64,000 bases of DNA from contig NZ_JAHVIT010000001.1 of the NCBI RefSeq assembly GCF_019801605.1, positions 124,001-188,000 of the forward strand, read 5' to 3'. A program made the translations under genes and the position numbers. The notes beneath the pieces were generated by a model. That model saw only the letters and a program-made list of their open reading frames with translations. It ran no database searches and was not told the origin of the DNA. The first letter of the stretch is position 1. Each line of letters starts with the position of its first letter. Source of the stretch: Maritimibacter alkaliphilus (GTDB taxonomy: Bacteria; Pseudomonadota; Alphaproteobacteria; Rhodobacterales; Rhodobacteraceae). Below, one piece after another: positions 57,630 to 64,000 of this stretch.

Positions 57630-58178
57630 GGCGGCCCTCCGTCAGGTCCGTTAATTCTACGATAGCCGCGATATCGTTACCGACAGCTCAAACGACAAGC
57701 GCCCCCGTGGGCGAACACTCGCTGACGGGGGGCGATCCCGACGCGCCGCCGGGACCGGAAGTTGTCTCACTTCCGGAATTTGGGCCCGAGCTACGCCGCG
57801 CAGGCCCAAATGTCAAGTTTCAAGGGACATTCTGCCCGGAGGCCCGGGCGATTTCTTCGAGCGATTTCTTGGCGCCTCCCCGGGGGAGGCCCGCCGGTCG
57901 CGGATCGGGGCCATCTCGGTCTCCTGCGATCCTGTTGCGGCGGTGCGCCCTCCCGGGTCGTGCCGTGTACCTCTCCCATGGCCGCAGCCGGCCCGTTGGA
58001 GAGGGGTCGCGAAGGGGGATGTCCGAACCTGTTCCGAGGTCCGGCCCCGTCGCGGCGTGTTCGCCCGATGTCGTTCCTTCGAGAAGGTCCTCGGGGCGGT
58101 GCGCCTCCCACCGGGTGCGGGGGGCGCGGGTGTCGTCCGGAACGCGCGATCTGCTGTCCTTGTCTCAGACCGGCAAGC
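57630..58178. other. Spacer upstream of ffh, with two hairpins
   Basis: About 550 bases with no supported gene. A 60-base AT-richer zone next to ffh (TTAATTCTACGATAG, GATATCGTTACC) is the probable ffh promoter. The two inverted repeats at 57754-57775 and 57778-57809 are listed separately. The rest is GC-rich with no clear structure. Confidence 0.45.
57754..57809. repeat. Two tandem inverted repeats upstream of ffh
   Basis: CCGGAAGT-tgtctc-ACTTCCGG at 57754-57775, then TTTGGGCC-N16-GGCCCAAA at 57778-57809. Both stems are perfect. They could be a terminator for the minus-strand 65-aa gene, an operator, or part of a small RNA. Confidence 0.65.
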
Positions 58179-58376
58179 TCAAACGGGCAGAGCCGGTCCA
58201 TCGCCCATGTGGGCGCGGGGCAGATCGGGTTCATTCTCGGCCGCGGCCTCGCTGACCTCCTCGTGACCTTGCTGGCTGCGGGCCGGGCACCATGCCTTGG
58301 CCATCGCACCCCAGTAGATCATCCAGGGGTTCATCGTGCAGGCGGCTTCGAACCAGGGGTTGATGTGTCTGGTCAT
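58179..58376 (-). CDS. 65-residue protein of unknown family
   Basis: A minus-strand frame starting at 58376 with a very strong site (AGAGAGGAGG). The product starts MTRHINPWFEAACTMNPWMIYWGAMAKAW and ends in an acidic and Pro-rich tail. The aromatic/Met-rich first half with two NPW motifs recalls short phasin-like or PHB-associated peptides, but this is only a resemblance. A longer in-frame start at 58532 has no ribosome site. It lies between ffh (same strand, downstream) and a divergent LysR gene. Confidence 0.65.
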   Translation of the reverse strand: MTRHINPWFEAACTMNPWMIYWGAMAKAWCPARSQQGHEEVSEAAAENEPDLPRAHMGDGPALPV

Positions 58377-58624
58377 CTCGGCCTCCTCTCTGAACACACC
58401 ATCAAGATGGGGATCGCGCGCCCGCGCGTGAAGGGGACGGGACGAAAAGCACGGCGCGCCCGGGCCCTCGACGCGGTGCGTCATGTGCAGGGTTGCAGAG
58501 GTTTCTCTTGCATCTCCGCACAGATGGCGCATTGATGCCGGAAAAGGTTCCTCACCGCACAGGGGCGGGGAAACCGGAACACAGACGCAGGGTCCGGCCG
58601 GCGGCCGGGCGCAGAGGCTTCACG

Positions 58625-59515
58625 ATGGACAACTGGGACGAGATCAGAACGGCATACCAGGTGGCGCGGCTTGGCACCGTGTCGGGCGCGGCAGAGGTGC
58701 TGGGTGTGCACCATGCCACCGTCATACGCCACATCGACGCGCTGGAGCAGCGGCTGGGGGTGAAACTCTTCCAGCGCCACGCCCGGGGCTATACCGCGAC
58801 CGAGGCGGGGCAGGACCTGCTGCGCGTGGCGCAGGCCACCGATGACCAGTTCAGCCAGCTGGCGGGGCGGCTCAAGGGCCGTGGCAACGAGGTGTCGGGC
58901 GAACTGGTGGTCACCACGCTCAGCGGGCTGAGCCAGCTGCTCGTGCCGGTGATGGCGGATTTCCAGAAGGCCTACCCGGATGTGCAACTCAGCTACCTGA
59001 CCTCGACCCGGCTGTTCCGGCTGGAATACGGCGAGGCCCACGTGGCGATCCGCGCCGGGGCCGTGCCCCAGCAGCCCGACAACGTGGTGCAGCCCTTCCT
59101 GACGCTGAAGTACAAGATCTACGGCTCGCGCGAGTATATAGATAGGCATGGCCGGCCCGAGGGGCTGGAGGACCTGGTGAATCACCGGTTCGTCGGCACC
59201 GACAACAGCCAGAGCCGCGCCCCCTTCGCCCGCTGGATGAGCGAGAACATCCCGGCCCGGCAGGTGGTCTTCCGCTCGGGCGATCTGACCTCGGTCCGGC
59301 AGGCGATCCTCTCGGGCGTCGGGCTCGGCTTCCTTGCAGACTACGAATGCGGCACCCATCCGGAACTGGTCGAGGTCTACGCCGCCCCGGATGAATGGGC
59401 GACCTCGCTCTGGCTGGTGACCCACATGGACCTGCACCGGACGACGAAGGTGCAGACCTTCCTGAAGTTCCTCAAGGATGAGACCAGGCACCTGCGCGCG
59501 GCTGCACCGGAATGA
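58625..59515 (+). CDS. LysR-family regulator
   Basis: A 296-residue LTTR: HTH (DNWDEIRTAYQVARLGTVSGAAEVLGVHHATVIRHIDALEQRLGVKLFQRH) and a substrate-binding domain with YLTSTRLFRLEYGEAHVAIRAGAVPQQPD and VRQAILSGVGLGFLADYE. ATG 58625 gives a normal start. Its stop overlaps the next gene (ATGA), so it is co-translated with a DMT exporter it probably regulates. Confidence 0.93.
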   Translation: MDNWDEIRTAYQVARLGTVSGAAEVLGVHHATVIRHIDALEQRLGVKLFQRHARGYTATEAGQDLLRVAQATDDQFSQLAGRLKGRGNEVSGELVVTTLSGLSQLLVPVMADFQKAYPDVQLSYLTSTRLFRLEYGEAHVAIRAGAVPQQPDNVVQPFLTLKYKIYGSREYIDRHGRPEGLEDLVNHRFVGTDNSQSRAPFARWMSENIPARQVVFRSGDLTSVRQAILSGVGLGFLADYECGTHPELVEVYAAPDEWATSLWLVTHMDLHRTTKVQTFLKFLKDETRHLRAAAPE

Positions 59516-60462
59516 GCGCGGTGCCCCCCGAGGCGCAGGGGCAGGGCAGGGCGCCCGCCGTGCGGGGTGCCCCGAGCGAGACCCTGCGCGGCCACCTGGC
59601 GATGCTGCTGTTCTCGATCCTCGTCGCGGGCAGCTTTTCCCTCGGCGGGCTGGCCGCGCCCCATGTCTCGGCGCTGGCGCTGAACGCGGTGCGCTTCATG
59701 CTGGCGGTCGCGCTGCTGGGGATCGCCGCGCTGCTCACCACCGGGCTGCCGCGCAGCGCGCTTGCCGCGCCGTGGCGCTACCCGCTGCTGGGGGGCATCT
59801 ACTCGCTCTACTTCGTGCTGATGTTCGTGGGCCTGAAGACGGCGCATCCGGTCTCGGCCTCGGCGGTCTTCACCCTGATGCCGCTGATGGCGGTGGTCAC
59901 CGGCTGGCTGATCATGCGGCAGGTGGCCGGGCCCAAGGTGCTGCTGGCGCTGATGATCGGGGCGCTTGGCGCGATCTGGGTGATCTTTCGCGGCGACCTG
60001 TCCGCTTTGGCCCGGCTCCAGATCGGGCGCGGAGAGGCGATCTACCTGCTGGGCTGCGTGGCCCACGCCACCTACACGCCCATGGTGCCCTGGCTGAACC
60101 GGGGCGAGCGCCCGCTGGTGTTCTCCTTCTGGGTGCTGCTGGCGGGGGCCGTGCTGGTCACCCTGGTCGGCTGGGGCGAGATCCGCGCGACCGATTGGGC
60201 GGCGCTGCCGGCCATCGTCTGGATAACAATCGTCTATACCGCGGTCTTCGCCACGGCGATCACCTTCGTGCTGATGCAGTATGCCTCGCTTCGCCTGACC
60301 GCGGCCAAGGTGCTCGCCTACACCTACCTGACGCCGACCTGGGTGATTCTGTGGGAGCTCGCGCTCGGCCATGGGGCGCCGCCGCTGCTGTCGGTCGGCG
60401 GGATCCTGCTCAGTTTCGTGGCCATCGCGATGCTGCTGCGCGGCGACCGGCGGGGCGTCTAG
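59512..60462 (+). CDS. DMT-superfamily (EamA) transporter
   Basis: A 316-residue exporter with ten hydrophobic segments in two EamA halves: GHLAMLLFSILVAGSFSLGGLAAPHVSALALNAVRFMLAVALLG, FVGLKTAHPVSASAVFTLMPLMAVVTGWLI, and YAVFATAITFVLMQYASLRLTAAKVLAYTYLTPTWVILWELALGHG (pieces). It overlaps the LysR gene by ATGA. Its stop codon overlaps the ArsR stop on the other strand (the shared CTAG), so the two genes converge without a spacer. The substrate is unknown. Confidence 0.88.
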   Translation: MSAVPPEAQGQGRAPAVRGAPSETLRGHLAMLLFSILVAGSFSLGGLAAPHVSALALNAVRFMLAVALLGIAALLTTGLPRSALAAPWRYPLLGGIYSLYFVLMFVGLKTAHPVSASAVFTLMPLMAVVTGWLIMRQVAGPKVLLALMIGALGAIWVIFRGDLSALARLQIGRGEAIYLLGCVAHATYTPMVPWLNRGERPLVFSFWVLLAGAVLVTLVGWGEIRATDWAALPAIVWITIVYTAVFATAITFVLMQYASLRLTAAKVLAYTYLTPTWVILWELALGHGAPPLLSVGGILLSFVAIAMLLRGDRRGV

Positions 60463-60827
60463 GCGGTTTCGTCCGGATCCTGCGGGGCGCGCAATTCGAG
60501 GGCAAGGAAGCGTTCGAAGGCCTCGAGGTTCACCGGCTCGAACTGGCCGAAGCCCTGCATCCAGACCGAGGCCGCGCGCAGCGCATCGGGTTCGAGCTGG
60601 CACCATTTGACCCGGCCGCGCTTGTCCTGGCTGATCAGCCCGGCCCGGGTGAGGATCGAAAGGTGCTTGGAAATAGCGGCCAGAGACATCTCGAAGGGGG
60701 CGGCGACATCGGTCACGGCCATGTCGTCCTCCAGCAACATCTGCAGGATCGCGCGCCGCGTGGGATCGGCAAGCGCGGCAAAGATCACGTCCAGATCGGG
60801 CGCGGTGTCGGAGGGGCGGGCGTTCAT
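60459..60827 (-). CDS. ArsR-family winged-helix repressor
   Basis: A 122-residue regulator of the ArsR/SmtB fold: DVIFAALADPTRRAILQMLLEDDMAVTDVAAPFEMSLAAISKHLSILTRAGLISQDKRGRVKWCQLEPDALRAA. No cysteine pair typical of metal-binding ArsR is visible, so it may sense something other than arsenite. ATG 60827; its ribosome site is weak. It faces an OmpA-domain gene with a shared upstream region containing an operator-like dyad. Confidence 0.9.
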   Translation of the reverse strand: MNARPSDTAPDLDVIFAALADPTRRAILQMLLEDDMAVTDVAAPFEMSLAAISKHLSILTRAGLISQDKRGRVKWCQLEPDALRAASVWMQGFGQFEPVNLEAFERFLALELRAPQDPDETA

Positions 60828-60834
60828 AAGGCGG

Positions 60835-60869
60835 TTAAGCCTTGAGCGAATTTCTCCGTCAAGCGTTAA
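60835..60869. promoter_or_regulatory. Candidate ArsR operator
   Basis: Inverted repeat of the form TTAA-n2-CTTGA (60835-60845) and TCAAG-n2-TTAA (60859-60869) with a 13-base spacer, starting 8 bases upstream of the ArsR ATG. A further TTAAACTTG follows. Position and symmetry suit autoregulation. Confidence 0.4.
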
Positions 60870-60921
60870 ACTTGGGCTAGAGGTTGGCGCAAACGGGACA
60901 CACCCCGGCAAAAAGTCCGCC

Positions 60922-60944
60922 AAATTGCTGCGCTTGCAATTTTT
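60922..60944 (+). terminator. Hairpin with T-run between the ArsR and OmpA genes
   Basis: AAATTGC-tgcgctt-GCAATTT followed by further T residues. It looks like an intrinsic terminator on the plus strand, but no plus-strand gene ends just before it. It may end a short leader or mark a small RNA. Confidence 0.45.
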
Positions 60945-61019
60945 CCGGTAACAAGGCATGTAATTTAGCATTGGTAAAACACACCCCTGAACGCCTATTT
61001 TGGAACGGAGTTTTCCCCC

Positions 61020-61541
61020 ATGCAACGCGCTCGCAAGTTTCTTGCCACCCTCGCCGTCGCCGCGGCCCTTCCCACGGCCTCCATGGCCCAAGACCCCTGC
61101 GGCGCAGTCGTGTACTTCCCGCTGGACGTGTCCGCCCTGAACACCGACGTGCGCACCGCCGTGCAGCAAGTCATGGCTCAGGCCCCCACCGCAACGGTTG
61201 ACGTGACCGGCTACGCCGACGCCATCGGCGCAAGCTCGTACAACGCCGTCCTGTCGGGCAAACGTGCCACCAACGTGGCCGACTACATCAAGGAAGTGGC
61301 GCCCGGCGCGACCATCAACCAGGTCATCGCCGGCGGCGAAGTCCCCGGCACCGGCGCCAACCCCGCCGACCGTCGCGTTGAAATCCGTCTGCCGAACTGC
61401 ACCGCAGCCGCTCCGCTGCCGGGTGGTCTGGACGCCGCAACCATGGCCGCTCTGGCCGCAGGTGCCGCCGTCATCATCCTGCTGACCGACGACGACAGCT
61501 CCGACACCACCACCACCACGACCGGCGCCACCGACAGCTGA
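61020..61541 (+). CDS. OmpA-domain envelope protein with C-terminal hydrophobic tail
   Basis: A 173-residue protein with a signal peptide (FLATLAVAAALPTASMA) and an OmpA-like peptidoglycan-binding domain: VVYFPLDVSALN start, VTGYADAIGASSYNAVLSGKRATNVADYI, and GTGANPADRRVEIRLPN. After the domain come a hydrophobic helix (ATMAALAAGAAVIILLT) and a Thr/Ser/Asp-rich tail. OmpA domains normally sit at the C-terminus behind a barrel; here the domain comes first and a membrane-like segment follows. It could tether peptidoglycan to the membrane. A terminator follows at 61633. Confidence 0.9.
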   Translation: MQRARKFLATLAVAAALPTASMAQDPCGAVVYFPLDVSALNTDVRTAVQQVMAQAPTATVDVTGYADAIGASSYNAVLSGKRATNVADYIKEVAPGATINQVIAGGEVPGTGANPADRRVEIRLPNCTAAAPLPGGLDAATMAALAAGAAVIILLTDDDSSDTTTTTTGATDS

Positions 61542-61632
61542 TCGTGACGGCCCGCACGCGCCGCGCATAATTCAACCGATGAGTTGAATATGGTGCCGGC
61601 AGAGCGAAACGGGCCCTACTGGACGAAACTGG

Positions 61633-61666
61633 AAAACCCCGCCCGAGAACGGCGGGGTTTTTCTTT
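61633..61666 (+). terminator. Intrinsic terminator after the OmpA-domain gene
   Basis: AACCCCGCC-cgagaac-GGCGGGGTT followed by TTTTCTTTTG. A 9-bp GC-rich stem with a T-rich tail, the cleanest plus-strand terminator in the window. An 18-base hairpin TTCAAC-cgatga-GTTGAA lies upstream at 61571-61588. It separates the OmpA gene from the ATP synthase operon. Confidence 0.9.
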
Positions 61667-61769
61667 TGTTTTACAGTGGCTTAACTTGCGGCGTTTGAGC
61701 GTTTACAGCTTATTGACTCAGGCCCCCTCACCGCATAGCAACGTCGCAACGAACCGATGGGGACCCCCA

Positions 61770-62129
61770 GTGAGCGATCAAGACCACAAGGCGCGTATGG
61801 CCGCGCTTGAGGCCAAGATCGCCGCCGCCAAGAAGGCGGTGGAACCTCCTGCACCCTCGGAAAGCCATTACAATCAGGCGCAGGTCGCCTGGCGGATGGT
61901 GACGGAACTTGTGGCCGGGCTCGGGCTCGGCTTCGCGATCGGCTTCGGGCTGGACACCCTCTTCGGGACCAAGCCCATCCTGCTGGTCGTATTCACTATG
62001 CTCGGCATGGCCGCAGGTGTGCAGACGATGATCCGCACCGCGCGCGAGCTGGAGCGAAAGCATGCGGCCGAAACGGCCGGAACGAACGACGAGAGCGGGC
62101 AGAGCCCGCGAGACGGTGAGGGACACTGA
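61770..62129 (+). CDS. atpI: F0F1 ATP synthase assembly protein I
   Basis: A 119-residue two-TM protein starting at GTG 61770, with GATGGGGA upstream. The hydrophilic N-terminus ([14 protein letters not shown]) is followed by [26 protein letters not shown] and [23 protein letters not shown], the AtpI pattern that helps c-ring assembly or Mg2+ uptake. It begins the F0 operon and is followed two bases later by atpB. A longer upstream frame lacks a ribosome site. Confidence 0.93.
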   Translation: MSDQDHKARMAALEAKIAAAKKAVEPPAPSESHYNQAQVAWRMVTELVAGLGLGFAIGFGLDTLFGTKPILLVVFTMLGMAAGVQTMIRTARELERKHAAETAGTNDESGQSPRDGEGH

Positions 62130-62131
62130 CA

Positions 62132-62890
62132 ATGGCGACGGAAGCGGCACACGGCGAAGGCAGCTCTCTGGTTTTCCACCCGATGGATCAGTTCATGGTC
62201 ACGCCCCTGTTCGGCGATGGCCCGGTCCACTGGTACACGATCACCAACGTGACCCTCTGGATGGCGATCACCGTGCTGGGCGTTCTGGCCCTGCTGGTGC
62301 TGACCACTTCCAAGCGCGCCACCGTGCCGACCCGCGGCCAGTCCATGGCCGAACTGTCCTACGGCTTCATCTACAAGATGATCGAGGACGTGACCGGCAA
62401 GGACGGCCTGAAGTACTTCCCCTACGTGATGACGCTGTTCATGTTCATCGTGTTCTCGAACATGCTGGGCCTGCTGCCGCTGTCTTTCACCACCACCAGC
62501 CACATCGCCGTGACCGCCGTTCTGGCGCTGCTGGTCTTCGGCTTCGTGACCGTCCTCGGCTTCGTGAAGCACGGCACCCATTTCCTTGGCCTCTTCTGGG
62601 TCACCGCGGCACCGCTGCCGCTGCGCCCCGTGCTGGCCGTGATCGAGCTGATCTCGTACTTCGTGCGTCCCGTCAGCCACTCCATTCGTCTTGCCGGTAA
62701 CATGATGGCAGGCCACGCGGTGATCAAGGTTTTCGCAGGCTTCGCCGCCATCGCCGCCGTCTCGCCGGTCTCGGTCATCGCGATCACCGCCATGTACGGC
62801 CTCGAGGTCATGGTGGCCTTCATTCAGGCCTACGTGTTCACGATCCTGACCTGCGTGTACCTCAAAGACGCGCTGCACCCGGCACACTGA
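62132..62890 (+). CDS. atpB: ATP synthase F0 subunit a
   Basis: The stator subunit that forms the two half-channels for protons beside the c-ring. It has 252 residues with the conserved arginine in the fourth-helix motif [17 protein letters not shown] and the C-terminal [24 protein letters not shown]. About five or six membrane helices. The hydrophilic N-terminus begins [21 protein letters not shown]. It is followed by a hairpin-rich spacer before atpE. Confidence 0.98.
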   Translation: MATEAAHGEGSSLVFHPMDQFMVTPLFGDGPVHWYTITNVTLWMAITVLGVLALLVLTTSKRATVPTRGQSMAELSYGFIYKMIEDVTGKDGLKYFPYVMTLFMFIVFSNMLGLLPLSFTTTSHIAVTAVLALLVFGFVTVLGFVKHGTHFLGLFWVTAAPLPLRPVLAVIELISYFVRPVSHSIRLAGNMMAGHAVIKVFAGFAAIAAVSPVSVIAITAMYGLEVMVAFIQAYVFTILTCVYLKDALHPAH

Positions 62891-62899
62891 CCCTTTACC

Positions 62900-62941
62900 G
62901 CGGGGCGGGCTTCGGTCCGCCGCGCAGGCAGCCTGGCTGCC
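62900..62941 (+). promoter_or_regulatory. Hairpins between atpB and atpE
   Basis: A GC-rich hairpin GCGGGGCGG-gcttcggt-CCGCCGCGC (imperfect) and a close dyad GGCAGCC-T-GGCTGCC directly after. They could shape the mRNA so that atpE is made in excess, since the c-ring needs many copies. Confidence 0.5.
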
Positions 62942-63008
62942 AGAACGATCACCGGCGGACCCTTCCGTCAGAACAAAGACTTCCAATTTCATCGTAAGGA
63001 GAGACATC

Positions 63009-63245
63009 ATGGAAGGCGATATCGCAGAACTCGGCAAGTACATCGGTGTTGGTCTGACCGCCATCGGCATGGGCGGCGCAGCAATGGGTGTGGGCAACGT
63101 GGCAGGCAACTACCTGTCGGGCGCGCTCCGCAACCCCTCGGCCGCTGCTTCGCAGACCGCCACCCTCTTCATCGGCATGGCCTTCGCAGAAGCCCTGGGG
63201 ATCTTCTCGTTCCTCATCGCTCTGCTGCTGATGTTCGCCGTCTGA
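63009..63245 (+). CDS. atpE: ATP synthase F0 subunit c
   Basis: The ring-forming proteolipid, 78 residues, two transmembrane helices joined by a polar loop with RNP ([12 protein letters not shown]). The proton-carrying carboxylate is the glutamate in [13 protein letters not shown]. The start [20 protein letters not shown] is typical of alphaproteobacteria. A good AAGGAGA site precedes it. Strong hairpins lie on both sides of the gene. Confidence 0.98.
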   Translation: MEGDIAELGKYIGVGLTAIGMGGAAMGVGNVAGNYLSGALRNPSAAASQTATLFIGMAFAEALGIFSFLIALLLMFAV

Positions 63246-63268
63246 TCCTGCAGGACCATCCTTACGCG

Positions 63269-63296
63269 CGGGTGGGTTCCTGAGCGGACCCACCCG
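63269..63296 (+). promoter_or_regulatory. Strong hairpin between atpE and atpF'
   Basis: A perfect 9-bp GC-rich stem CGGGTGGGT with ACCCACCCG around a 10-base loop, with two further pairs possible inside. There is no T-run, so it is more likely an mRNA stabiliser or processing site than a terminator. Confidence 0.65.
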
Positions 63297-63323
63297 TAGT
63301 AATTAAGGTTCCAGGGGGACGAC

Positions 63324-63896
63324 ATGGCAACAGAAACGCACACTGCCGAAGGCCAGGGGCTGGCGGACGCGATTGGTGTCTCGGGCGATCACGCCGGTGC
63401 ATCCGCCGCGGGTATGCCGCAGCTGGACCTGTCGCATTTTCCGAACCAGATTTTCTGGCTTCTGGTCACGCTCGTCGTGATCTACCTGGTGCTGTCCCGG
63501 ATCGCGCTGCCGCGCATCGGGGCCGTTCTGGCCGAACGGGCCGGCACGATCACCAATGACATCGCCGCCGCCGAGGACCTGAAGCAAAAGGCCGTCGAGG
63601 CCGAGGACGCCTATAACAAGGCCCTCGCAGACGCCCGCGCCGAAGCAAACCGGATCGTCGCCGAGACCAAGGCTTCCATCCAGGCTGACCTGGACGAGGC
63701 CATCGCCAAGGCCGACGCCGAGATCGCCGCCAAGGCCGCCGAAAGCGAAAAGGCAATTGCCGACATTCGCGCCGGTGCCGTGGAAAGCGTTCAGATCGTC
63801 GCAAAGGACACCGCTGCCGCCATCGTCTCCGCCCTCGGCTTCGAGCCCAAGGCAGAGCAGATCGACGGTGCCGTCGACAGCCGGGTGAAGGGGTAA
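63324..63896 (+). CDS. atpF': ATP synthase F0 subunit b'
   Basis: The b' subunit of alphaproteobacterial F0, 190 residues: an N-terminal lead, one membrane helix ([20 protein letters not shown]), and a long charged coiled coil ([39 protein letters not shown]). With b it forms the outer stalk as a heterodimer, as in photosynthetic and related bacteria. It begins 78 bases after atpE and is followed 4 bases later by atpF. Confidence 0.95.
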   Translation: MATETHTAEGQGLADAIGVSGDHAGASAAGMPQLDLSHFPNQIFWLLVTLVVIYLVLSRIALPRIGAVLAERAGTITNDIAAAEDLKQKAVEAEDAYNKALADARAEANRIVAETKASIQADLDEAIAKADAEIAAKAAESEKAIADIRAGAVESVQIVAKDTAAAIVSALGFEPKAEQIDGAVDSRVKG

Positions 63897-63900
63897 GGAC

Positions 63901-64000
63901 ATGCGCAAACTTGCACTGACCACCACCGCTGCTGCCCTGCTGGCGTCGCCCGCAATGGCTGCCTCGGGTCCGTTCTTCTCGCTGCACAACACGAACTTCG
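63901..64000 (+). CDS. atpF: ATP synthase F0 subunit b, cut by the window end
   Basis: Only the first 33 codons are present: MRKLALTTTAAALLASPAMAASGPFFSLHNTNF. The leading signal-peptide-like stretch and HNTNF match the alphaproteobacterial b subunit, and position after b' supports it. The membrane helix and coiled coil lie outside the window. Confidence 0.85.
   Translation, partial: MRKLALTTTAAALLASPAMAASGPFFSLHNTNF

Noticed and set aside
55512..57665. Plus-strand open frame of 717 codons opposite ffh and a GNAT gene
   Set aside because: His/Leu/Ala-rich shadow of the minus-strand genes; no plausible start or domain.
61571..61632. Possible tRNA or small RNA gene between the OmpA gene and atpI
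   Set aside because: No T-arm or cloverleaf can be drawn; only a short hairpin and a terminator are supported.

Overview
This 64-kb window is a chromosomal piece of a high-GC alphaproteobacterium, most likely of the Rhodobacteraceae/Paracoccaceae (Roseobacter group). The evidence is lineage-typical: a SAM-II riboswitch ahead of metZ, an F0 ATP synthase with separate b' and b genes, a DUF1127 mini-protein, separate glyQ and glyS genes around a small anchored protein, FolE2-type GTP cyclohydrolase, and short atypical leaders. Coding density is high. There is no prophage, transposase, CRISPR array, rRNA or tRNA gene that I can support. The accessory interest lies in small genes, repeats and odd family members inside an otherwise ordinary core genome.

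Layout. 1-7.5 kb: a possible lipoprotein fragment at the edge, an FdVI-type ferredoxin with an overlapping exported FG-GAP protein, a membrane protein and purD on the minus strand, xseA, a small exported protein, and an AlkB-like diiron hydroxylase. 7.7-17.5 kb: ftsY, a DMT exporter and yciB; a minus-strand histidine kinase/receiver pair; a SulP transporter with a universal stress protein; a GST. 17.6-21.6 kb: SAM-II riboswitch-metZ, a class III aminotransferase, folE2. 21.7-28.6 kb: the urease cluster, ureD-A-(40-aa ORF)-B-(Ala/Pro/Lys-rich protein)-(LprI-like)-C-(DUF1127)-E-F-G. 28.7-46.7 kb: TrkH, a SPOR/peptidoglycan-binding pseudoprotease, glyQ to glyS with inserts, a diverged PPDK-like protein, a SleB-type hydrolase, folP-glmM, and a divergent LysR/YeiH pair.

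46.7-57.6 kb: a cytochrome c lipoprotein and ilvC facing two Lrp/AsnC regulators, then a long minus-strand translation/secretion operon: ffh, five overlapping GNAT acetyltransferases with a 25-codon GNAT-like remnant, chorismate mutase, rpsP, a 46-aa membrane peptide, rimM, a sulfotransferase-like gene and trmD. A perfect 14-copy heptamer array lies past the end of trmD. 57.6-61.6 kb: a 65-aa protein, a LysR regulator coupled to a DMT exporter, an ArsR regulator and an OmpA-domain protein. 61.7-64 kb: the F0 ATP synthase operon atpI-B-E-F'-F, cut by the window end, with strong hairpins on both sides of atpE.

How the genes connect. Urease genes form one nearly continuous plus-strand unit for nickel-enzyme structure and maturation. 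The ffh-to-trmD unit ties protein targeting, ribosome maturation and tRNA modification together with an expanded acetyltransferase array that could modify ribosomal proteins. Two families of intergenic palindromic repeats recur between genes. The most unusual items are the GNAT array and its remnant, the protease-like protein lacking all three catalytic residues, the histidine kinase with a 140-residue proline-rich insertion, and several conserved-looking mini-genes. I saw no clear evidence of a wholly new defence or mobile system.
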